From the IMG/VR virus record IMGVR_UViG_3300023083_000002, positions 1 to 42,826 of that record: a stretch of DNA of 42,826 bases; one strand, 5' to 3'. The translations under genes and the position numbers were made by a program. The notes beneath the pieces were generated by a model that was not told the DNA's origin, did not search any database, and worked only from the letters and a program-made list of their open reading frames with translations. This document shows, piece after piece, positions 37,001 through 42,826 of the stretch (positions within the stretch are counted from its first letter, which is position 1; every line of letters starts with the position of its first letter). The DNA is from a virus.

Positions 37001-37412
37001 AAAGAAATTCATTATTTGCTATTGTTTTCGAATCAAGTACGTTTCCATTGATATAAACTACTTGACCATCTCGACCTGTAAAGCTTGAAAAGGCATCCGC
37101 AAGCTGTTTAAACGTATCAGCGCCACCAGATCCCGGCGTTGTACTAGCGTCGAAAAAACCGACTTCCTTTAATTTGTTGTGCAATGATATTGCCGAAGCG
37201 AAAGAAGCAACGCTTCCACCTCCCGTTTCGTCAACATAAGAAACTTCCGAAAAAGTAACATTTGCAAAAAGACGTGCGCCATTTTCGGATTTAAATGTAA
37301 ACAATCCGTCAATTTGAGTACCGCTCCATTTGCTGTCAGAAATAAAAATCAAATTATCTTTGACTATTTCAAAAACGCCTTCCGCTTTTTTATAAATTAT
37401 GTATTGTGCCAT
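34086..37412 (-). CDS. Tail fibre/spike with SGNH-hydrolase domain
   Basis: An 1108-residue protein. Residues 1-450 are a fibre-type region, with Gly/Thr-rich strands and the collar-like motif VATPEYVDQAIADIP near 433-447. Residues ~540-735 form an SGNH/GDSL hydrolase: block I FIGDSIMSG (Ser547), block III-like YGTNDRA (Asn608), and ADGTHPN (Asp707, His710). It probably deacetylates or de-esterifies host surface polysaccharide. The C-terminal ~350 residues hold beta-helix-like and tip domains (for example LIPRMTAVQRNGISSPATGL). It is the largest single-frame tail protein and the likely host-range determinant. Confidence 0.85.
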   Translation of the reverse strand: MAQYIIYKKAEGVFEIVKDNLIFISDSKWSGTQIDGLFTFKSENGARLFANVTFSEVSYVDETGGGSVASFASAISLHNKLKEVGFFDASTTPGSGGADTFKQLADAFSSFTGRDGQVVYINGNVLDSKTIANNEFLSDLGDTNLQTVQNIPSGHILRVVTITEGDQTIQRWSAVPFPTENNIPANGYLELGTVTKIGNEINVSTGFLWIIDGIQLGNTIAYDFTIEDADSGDSRVDIIVAESDGTFSLIQGESSAGSGNAIAPIPNSDQLLLTTVYIYEDAISEPTIPISDGQYVNKVEYQYQGVNATGDGILTDYPLNGINSALDLVSGVTRLNSVLITAAYSLYKGKELAIRNSQLTNVIITDGSGFNFHNGEDFILLPGQVIKLKEYGLEFDFLGTFGGGSSSGVQTVTALNPLAVNNSDPANPILNVATPEYVDQAIADIPSASGTVDLEVVNIAASNLTTLDKTGFLAYANSLNPNVVIPANQILIYVISETQQRFEILKNNTTIGLGQTALVSSDVLDLSKLTLGVPNLTPHSIVFIGDSIMSGFGLTDTSKRYPTVLSNALGYTETNLAIAGTSVKTQSTTIIPTKTSTSKYLVIGYGTNDRAIGGNTAATFQSDLTSFVNAAISKGWANTDIVLVTMPGYQFQTGVADTTIRAYNTSILNVSTNLGTKYLDFYDTMIVNSPYGSVKTKGSVIGNLTADGTHPNVIGNEAHFKIFSNANLIDYIFSVSGKNLIVAGNNEIKNLKLSNFSYKVAGSLLAIDTNGNVYPLIGLPDGLQAEGDIIFASSLIQKDALLENPAYRPKDIALLRGIRIFAGYDNVNHNRIDICEDNGDLNIRNHNSSGNINLYGGTSAVPLLGLQVQKNGKVNVNLGFSMPFSDTVYLEQTAGGTNYGRLTLFDSTGKTNIENSHVSGGYRFYTSNGTSGAKIIQKTIFVSGRELLQQSGTHTDIPSARLAVNSTTEGFLIPRMTAVQRNGISSPATGLQIYNTNTNTIEYFDGTIWTSNYPSNVVSATSTLALTPVSKQMYFTFNGSTSTWTLPAISGNTGLYVTIMNMGTGNITLNSNSGGSDIWDGGTNTVSMNIPAGGTMILYNNSLKYVIQ

Positions 37413-37416
37413 TTTT

Positions 37417-38751
37417 TTAGTTGTTAGTTTGTGCTAAAACGGTTATGCTTGATGAATAGCCTACAACACTATCTGATATTGTAAAAGTAACAGATTGATT
37501 TGTAGTAATATTTATTGTTTTTATTATTCCGGTTGAATTAGATTCTGTTGTAACTACAGTACCGCTTGGCGTGGTTGTTGTTAATGTCAATGTCTGCCTA
37601 GACCCAATTTCGGTAAAGAAAAGCATAAATTTATATTGTGTTTCTGATACCTTTTCCTGAATTAATCCAAAAAGCTGATTGCCTGTCAAAATATTTGCCA
37701 AGTTTTTAGAATAGATTCCTAGTCCTTCATGGAACAGTCTTAACCTGTTGTAGTTTCCTGCTTCCGTGCCTAAATTTACAATTCTTGGAATATCGATACC
37801 GCCTGTATTAGACATATAAGAAGCTCCGTTTACACTTGTCTGAATTGCCACATATGTAGGTTCGAAATTATCAAAAGTAAAAAACATGTCGTAATTTCCC
37901 GGCTGTCCGAAAGTCTTTCTTAAGAAAGTAATTTCCATAACAGGTGGGTTTACTGGAATCGGAGGCACGGGAGGAATTGGCGTAACGTAATTTGGATCGT
38001 AAACCTCTGACTGGTTAAAAGTAAAGCTTATGTCAGACTGCACGAAATTCTCTTTCCCTTCTATTCTTGGAATCTCAACAGGCTCGAATATTGAAGCTCT
38101 TACTAAATTTAGATAAGTAAACCTGTAATCAAAAGACTCGATGATTTTAGATAAAATTAATTTATCGATTACTTCGGTTCTGAAGATTTCAAAACGCTGT
38201 GATTTTACCGTATCAGTCTGCGTGTTTTTTGTTGAAACTTCCCAATACTGCGTGTATTCTTTTGAAACATCAAAATCAAAATAATACATGTTTACCTGAA
38301 CCGACTGCATAGAATCACTTTTCTTTTCTCGGTAATCAATCCTTGAAGTAAATTCTCCACAGTCATTGGTAATCATGAAAGGACTTGTGTAAAAGGTTTC
38401 CCCATTTTCCTGCCTAACCTCCAAATAGATTAATTGCTTTCCGAAATCAAAAGGAACTTCTGAAAGTTTCCACGTAATTTGAGGCAATCCCGTATCAGGG
38501 TCTTGGAAATTATTTTCTACAAAAAAATAATCAGCAATATTAGCCAATGTTTCCCCGCACATTGATTTTACATTGACTTCTATATAATCTTCCAACTCGA
38601 TTCCATCATTGCTTTTAGTAGTCTGCAAATAAGGATAGATGTTATTTGGCAACAGCTGTATTCCCCCAAAATAAAAATATGAAGTATCAGGAGATGATTT
38701 TTGATACATCGCCTTTTCCAAGCTATTTTCCAACCTTATGAATGCTTCCAA
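37417..38751 (-). CDS. Distal tail / baseplate protein, 444 residues
   Basis: A soluble beta-rich protein directly after the large distal-tail protein. Segments: GIQLLPNNIYPYLQTTKSND, QLIYLEVRQENGETFYTSPF, a Pro-rich hinge (TPIPPVPPIPVNPPVMEI) near residues 255-275, then MFFTFDNFEPTYVAIQTSVN and a Thr/Ser-rich Ig-like end. The layout of two beta domains joined by a Pro-rich hinge fits a fibre-attachment or adhesion protein. No family was recognised. Confidence 0.6.
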   Translation of the reverse strand: MEAFIRLENSLEKAMYQKSSPDTSYFYFGGIQLLPNNIYPYLQTTKSNDGIELEDYIEVNVKSMCGETLANIADYFFVENNFQDPDTGLPQITWKLSEVPFDFGKQLIYLEVRQENGETFYTSPFMITNDCGEFTSRIDYREKKSDSMQSVQVNMYYFDFDVSKEYTQYWEVSTKNTQTDTVKSQRFEIFRTEVIDKLILSKIIESFDYRFTYLNLVRASIFEPVEIPRIEGKENFVQSDISFTFNQSEVYDPNYVTPIPPVPPIPVNPPVMEITFLRKTFGQPGNYDMFFTFDNFEPTYVAIQTSVNGASYMSNTGGIDIPRIVNLGTEAGNYNRLRLFHEGLGIYSKNLANILTGNQLFGLIQEKVSETQYKFMLFFTEIGSRQTLTLTTTTPSGTVVTTESNSTGIIKTINITTNQSVTFTISDSVVGYSSSITVLAQTNN

Positions 38752-38752
38752 T

Positions 38753-41377
38753 TTACAAGTTATTTAAAGATTGTTCAAGTAAAAATCTGTTTTCAAACAA
38801 GCTGCCGTTTACGCTTACCCTGTCGTACAAAGTCTTCGTAAATAGCAATAATCCCGTTTCGTCAAAGATAAACAAATATCCTAATTCATCGATAGTCCAG
38901 TTGAAACTTAATTCATCTACGGATATAAAATCATTTATCCTGATTATGCCCGTTTCATTGTCGGAAAATATTTTCAGAACTTCAGGTTCATGCTTGACTT
39001 CCATAGTGCATTCTAGTTTTCCTTTTCCGTCCATTTGCGTGGTAAACTCCATCTTTTGCGGATATCCACGGGTAACTATTCCGTTATTATCTATGTATCG
39101 CACATAACCGCTTATATCCCGTGTCTTGTTTTCAATATCTACGTATGCGGTAAAGTCCATAGTAAAAACGCATCTGTCAAGCTCATTTGACAATATAGGA
39201 TTAGCCGGAATAAAATCTTCTCCCTCGACAACGGTAATTCCCGCATACGTAGTTTTAGCTAAAGGATTGTTTTTGTAAAGCGTATTTTTTATGCTGAATT
39301 TATTTTTCCAAAGGTTGTCCAAGTTCGCACTTGCCAGATATTGGCTGAAATAATTGATAATATTTCTTTTTACGGAAAATCTTAAGTTCGGATATTTATC
39401 GCCGTTGGCTATATTTTCAATAGTTGTAAATCCTTCATTAGTCCAAGCCTTGCCTGATATTGTATTTTTCGCAATAGTATAAGTGAATTTTGTAAACTTA
39501 TATCCGTTGTTTGCAGTCGATGGCGTAGCGGTTGAATCAGGCGTTAATATCAGATAATTGTCTGCTACTTCAAAAACATTGTAAAGTCCGTTGTTCGGCT
39601 GAGGCGTATTAATTACAAAAGGTAAAAATGAATCTGCCAAGATTCCCAATAATTTAAAACTGAAAGAATTATCATTTGTGATGGTAAGCCTTCCTGTTTC
39701 TGTATCGTAATAATGTCGCAGATAAGCGGTTTCACTTAAGGTAATATTTCCTGTGATAAGTTCAGCCGGATAAACGTCTAAAATAAACTTCTTATCATCG
39801 TCCTGCGTTTCCGTTTTGTCTGAAACTATATAAGCCTTACTTCGGGATTCCTCCAACTGGAAAGCATCACGAATTGTCTTAACGTCAATTTCCTTTTTAT
39901 TCTCTACTTTTTTGCTTGCTAAAAGCCATTCGGTTTCACCGTGAACAACATCAATTGTCTGATCAACTTCCTTTTCTTTTTGAGATTGGAAATTTGAAAA
40001 TTTGTACTTGAACTCATTTATCTTGTACTTCGGATTATATTCTCTTTTATAAGCGTCGTTTTGTATCATTTCAATAACTCCGATTTCAATATCTTTATAG
40101 AAATCAGGATATAATGAAAATCTTACCTTATCATCAGTAGTTATTTGGTAATCGGCGGCAACCTCACAAATTGTATCTAAAATCTGCTCAAAGTTCATAT
40201 TAAAGCCTTTGTCCTTTATTCCTCTTAAAAAGTTACCGGTAAGCAGGAACTGATTGTAAAACTTACCGCCCGGCTCGTAATCAGTCGCTATGATATCCAT
40301 TCCCGAAACAGACTTGCATACGTATTTCATTATGTCGTAAAGACGTATGGCAGGATTTACAGTCGAAAGAGTTGTCTGCACTACTTCAATTTCTACTTTC
40401 ATAGATTTTACAGTAGTGGTCAAAAAATACGTCCTGTTTTGCGTGTCAACAAATCCCTCAAACCAAATATAAAGCCTTTGCCCTCTTTCCATTGATAAAT
40501 TTGAAAACGTAAAAGATCCGTCAACTAAATCTCTTTGCAAACCGACTGGACTTGTGCTTCCTGGCTGATCAAAAAAACTGAATTCAAAAACCCTGTTTCC
40601 TATACCCGGATCTACATCAGGAAATCCTATCGCCCATCTTAAAGTAAGCGAACCGTAGCCAAGCGTGGAATCAGCCGTTTCTTTTGTGCTTACAGTAAGG
40701 TTACTTATTTTAAGGTTCATTCTTGAAATAGTATCGGCCGCTTCGATATATCCGAAATCACGCCTGTTTCCTGAACCCTGTATAAAACTTAAAGTATCTT
40801 CAATTCCGCTTAATTCTACTTGGTTTGCATAATTGAATCTGCGTGTTGTTACGCCGCCGTTGCCTCCCTGAACAAATGTTTTTGGCGTAGGCTGCGTAAA
40901 TCTGCTGTTCTTAGTTATAGGCTTCGCCTGAATGAAAATATTATGGATTTGGCAAGGAAGTATATTTTCATCATCTAAAGTCAGGTTTGACAAAACATTT
41001 ACGTTTGTGCCTGATCTTCTTTTCAATAAAAGCTGTTTAGACTTCTGCAAAACTTGAAAAGTTATATAAGTAAGTTGATCAGTTGACATTGATCCGAAAT
41101 CAATATCATAAGTAAGATTGATTCCATTATAGTCTATAATCCATTCTACTTCTGATTCTGTGCCGTATAATTGCCTGTATACAAGCATAAGTTCAAATTG
41201 ATGTTCAGGACGTGAATAGATGGTAAAATTAGATTCGCCACCCGCAAAAAGAACATCACGACCGAATCTTTTGTCATCCTGCTCCAAAGAGAATTTGGAA
41301 GCATCGAAACCCGTAAATTCCTGTACTTCCTTCAATCCTTCCCCGCCTGTTATAAAGTTTAAATAGAATTTTATCAT
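38753..41377 (-). CDS. Large distal-tail (tail tip/hub) protein, 874 residues
   Basis: The first gene after the tape measure, where siphophages encode the distal tail and hub proteins. The N-terminus MIKFYLNFITGGEGLKEVQE, FTGFDASKFSLEQDDKRFGR is typical of large tail proteins I recall from Bacteroidota siphophages. The next ~230 residues contain DLTYDIDF-type strands. A middle region with YKREYNPKYKINEFKYKFSN resembles hub domains. The length fits a fused Dit-Tal-like protein. The role is from position and size. Confidence 0.7.
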   Translation of the reverse strand: MIKFYLNFITGGEGLKEVQEFTGFDASKFSLEQDDKRFGRDVLFAGGESNFTIYSRPEHQFELMLVYRQLYGTESEVEWIIDYNGINLTYDIDFGSMSTDQLTYITFQVLQKSKQLLLKRRSGTNVNVLSNLTLDDENILPCQIHNIFIQAKPITKNSRFTQPTPKTFVQGGNGGVTTRRFNYANQVELSGIEDTLSFIQGSGNRRDFGYIEAADTISRMNLKISNLTVSTKETADSTLGYGSLTLRWAIGFPDVDPGIGNRVFEFSFFDQPGSTSPVGLQRDLVDGSFTFSNLSMERGQRLYIWFEGFVDTQNRTYFLTTTVKSMKVEIEVVQTTLSTVNPAIRLYDIMKYVCKSVSGMDIIATDYEPGGKFYNQFLLTGNFLRGIKDKGFNMNFEQILDTICEVAADYQITTDDKVRFSLYPDFYKDIEIGVIEMIQNDAYKREYNPKYKINEFKYKFSNFQSQKEKEVDQTIDVVHGETEWLLASKKVENKKEIDVKTIRDAFQLEESRSKAYIVSDKTETQDDDKKFILDVYPAELITGNITLSETAYLRHYYDTETGRLTITNDNSFSFKLLGILADSFLPFVINTPQPNNGLYNVFEVADNYLILTPDSTATPSTANNGYKFTKFTYTIAKNTISGKAWTNEGFTTIENIANGDKYPNLRFSVKRNIINYFSQYLASANLDNLWKNKFSIKNTLYKNNPLAKTTYAGITVVEGEDFIPANPILSNELDRCVFTMDFTAYVDIENKTRDISGYVRYIDNNGIVTRGYPQKMEFTTQMDGKGKLECTMEVKHEPEVLKIFSDNETGIIRINDFISVDELSFNWTIDELGYLFIFDETGLLLFTKTLYDRVSVNGSLFENRFLLEQSLNNL

Positions 41378-41379
41378 TT

Positions 41380-42826
41380 TTATACTGGAAACCCTTTGCC
41401 TCTTACGTTATTATTTCTAATTTTTACCTTATTATTCTTATTTTCTATAAAGGTATTAAATCCTTCCTTGTCAATTACTGTTTTATTGGTAGTAATATTA
41501 GAAAAATATTTGCCTAAAATTGAATCCATTTGCTCATAATTTAATCCGCTATTTTCTAATTCGATATTTGGAACGCCTCCAAGCATCGCACCGCTGTTTT
41601 TTAAGAAACTATTAAAATCAGGGAAAACTTTAGATCCTTTTTCCAAATCTACCAAGGTATCTGTTTTAGGAGTTACCGAAAAGCCTTTTGACGGCTGATA
41701 AACAATTTCATTTTTCCCCCCATCGCCCACTATTGCCAAACCTCCTGCGTGGTTGTCAGTTCCCATAGCATATTCAGGCACTTGCTGGCTTGAAATCATT
41801 GCTATTTGCGCCGCTCCAAGGACACCCGCTAAAATTGCGCCCGCATAATTTGCTTCTGCTAAAAATGCCGTTACAGCCTGTGCCGTATTGATGATAGCAT
41901 TGAAAATAGCCGTTTCTTTCTGTGCTTTTGCTTTTCTTCTGTCTATTTCACGTCTTCTTTCTTCATATTGGCGTTCTATTTCGGCTTTTGCAGTTGATGA
42001 TTCCCCCGCAAATTCAATCGCCAAATCCTTTTCTTTTTCTAATCTTGCATACTGAGCATCGAAATAGGCATTTTGGTTTTGGTTAAGGAAAGCTAAAGTA
42101 TCTTTTGCTATATCTCCGATAGCACTAAATGCAACAGCAAATTTCTGTTCTGTAGTTTCTGCCTGATCCCATAGCTTTTGAAAAGTAGAACCGGTTCTTG
42201 TTTCTATTTCGCCCATTGCGTTTACAACCTGATAAGTTGTCTTGTCAAAGAATTTTCCCAAAGAAGAAAATCCAGAATCAGACAAAAAGCTTTGTCCCAT
42301 AGAATTTAAATATTCATTAGTTGCTTCTGCCATCTGCCGATAAACTTCCTTGACAGATTCAGCACGTTTATTATCAGATTCTATTAATTGCTGTTGTAGG
42401 TTTAATTCTTCATTCTTAAGTTCGTTTAATGCTTCGTTATCTTTTGCTATCGTTTTTGATGATGATAATTGGCTTTTAATTCTTTCCTGATTGGCTAGAT
42501 TTGAAGCCAAATCAATTCTTAATGATTGGTTTTTTCTTTCTTCTTCGCTATTGGCTATGTCATTCAGCTTGTTTTCTAAATCAGCAAATTGTTTTAATGT
42601 TGTAGTTCCGGAAATATTTTTAAGATACAATCCTACCTGTCTTAAATCTTCAATGCTTCTTTGTGATATTATATTCTTTTGAGACTGGTCTGTGATACTT
42701 CTTAAAACGCCTTGCAATGCTTTGGCTTTTTCTATTGTAAGCTGATTTGACCTATCTTCATACCTTGCTTTAATAATATTCTGCTCAATCAAAAACTGAT
42801 TTTGCAACTGCGAAAGGTCTTGAAAT
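41380..42826 (-). CDS. Tape measure protein, C-terminal part (start lies at 2154)
   Basis: Codons 719-1157 of the tape measure gene lie at 42699-41380; bases 42700-42826 repeat the left end. No start codon is needed: the frame is open from the right edge. The region is a Lys/Glu/Gln coiled coil (RQYEERRREIDRRKAKAQKE), then an Ala-rich hydrophobic stretch (AQAVTAFLAEANYAGAILAG, VLGAAQIAMISSQQVPEYAM) that may insert into membrane during DNA entry. The typical tape measure end follows: GTDNHAGGLAIVGDGGKNEI, VYQPSKGFSVTPKTDTLVDL. Confidence 0.93.
   Translation of the reverse strand, partial: FQDLSQLQNQFLIEQNIIKARYEDRSNQLTIEKAKALQGVLRSITDQSQKNIISQRSIEDLRQVGLYLKNISGTTTLKQFADLENKLNDIANSEEERKNQSLRIDLASNLANQERIKSQLSSSKTIAKDNEALNELKNEELNLQQQLIESDNKRAESVKEVYRQMAEATNEYLNSMGQSFLSDSGFSSLGKFFDKTTYQVVNAMGEIETRTGSTFQKLWDQAETTEQKFAVAFSAIGDIAKDTLAFLNQNQNAYFDAQYARLEKEKDLAIEFAGESSTAKAEIERQYEERRREIDRRKAKAQKETAIFNAIINTAQAVTAFLAEANYAGAILAGVLGAAQIAMISSQQVPEYAMGTDNHAGGLAIVGDGGKNEIVYQPSKGFSVTPKTDTLVDLEKGSKVFPDFNSFLKNSGAMLGGVPNIELENSGLNYEQMDSILGKYFSNITTNKTVIDKEGFNTFIENKNNKVKIRNNNVRGKGFPV
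42700..42826. repeat. 127-bp terminal direct repeat, copy 2
   Basis: Identical to bases 1-127. See copy 1: one copy is redundant in the circular genome. Confidence 0.97.

Noticed and set aside
41380-42807. A free-standing 475-residue gene starting at 42807
   Set aside because: The apparent start is an internal TTG within the terminal repeat; the same frame continues upstream at 127-2154 as the tape measure gene.
1-42826. tRNA genes, CRISPR arrays, insertion sequences, integrase or attachment sites
   Set aside because: No cloverleaf with CCA-type end, regular spaced repeats, transposase or recombinase motif was found by reading. A tRNAscan-type search could still find a divergent tRNA.

Overview
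This window is a complete tailed-phage genome of the siphovirus type from a Bacteroidota host, most likely Flavobacterium or a close relative. The pointers to that host are: very AT-rich DNA; promoters of the Bacteroidota form TTTG-N19-22-TAnnTTTG; few Shine-Dalgarno sequences; Sec signal peptides ending in FSQ; and gene families typical of Flavobacteriia phages. The first and last 127 bases are identical, so the molecule closes to a circle of 42,699 bp. The tape measure gene runs across the artificial ends. No integrase, partition gene, tRNA, CRISPR array or insertion sequence was seen.

Layout. Nearly everything is transcribed leftward (minus strand). The early and replication block runs from a promoter at about 28.18 kb down to 12.66 kb. 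It holds small DNA-binding proteins, an ERF annealing protein, a NinB-like protein, a DUF3127-type ssDNA-binding protein, DUF6291 and DnaA-C replication proteins, a PAPS-reductase-like enzyme, NinG, a DUF7768-like protein, two DNA methyltransferases, many small hypothetical genes and an HNH nuclease. The packaging and virion block runs from about 12.46 kb to 1, then round the circle to 33.0 kb. Its order is small membrane protein, lipoprotein, TerS, TerL, (small gene and a 344-bp regulatory gap), portal, prohead protease, HK97-fold capsid, connectors, major tail protein, tape measure, two large distal-tail proteins, an SGNH-hydrolase tail fibre, a tail protein with a signal peptide and a small membrane protein, closed by a strong terminator. 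A lysis block at 30.58-28.29 kb encodes membrane proteins, an M15 endopeptidase endolysin and a one-protein spanin. One small cassette (30.74-32.94 kb) lies on the plus strand, with YopX-like and other small accessory proteins; it converges on the end of the tail operon.

The most unusual feature is a repeated untranslated-leader architecture found five times (about 9.58, 19.70, 24.20, 29.25 and 30.68 kb; four on the minus strand, one on the plus strand). Two stems interleave in the order S1-S2-S1'-S2', the H-type pseudoknot order. S2' is followed by a U-rich tract and then by the start codon of the next gene. The stem sequences differ at every site while the pairing is kept, and three copies start just downstream of a recognisable promoter -7 box. 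This looks like a family of pseudoknotted leader/attenuator RNAs controlling several transcription units; I do not recognise it as a known class. A second item is a cryptic transcription unit at 9.70-9.87 kb (promoter, twin hairpins, 26-codon ORF, strong terminator) between the terminase and portal genes.
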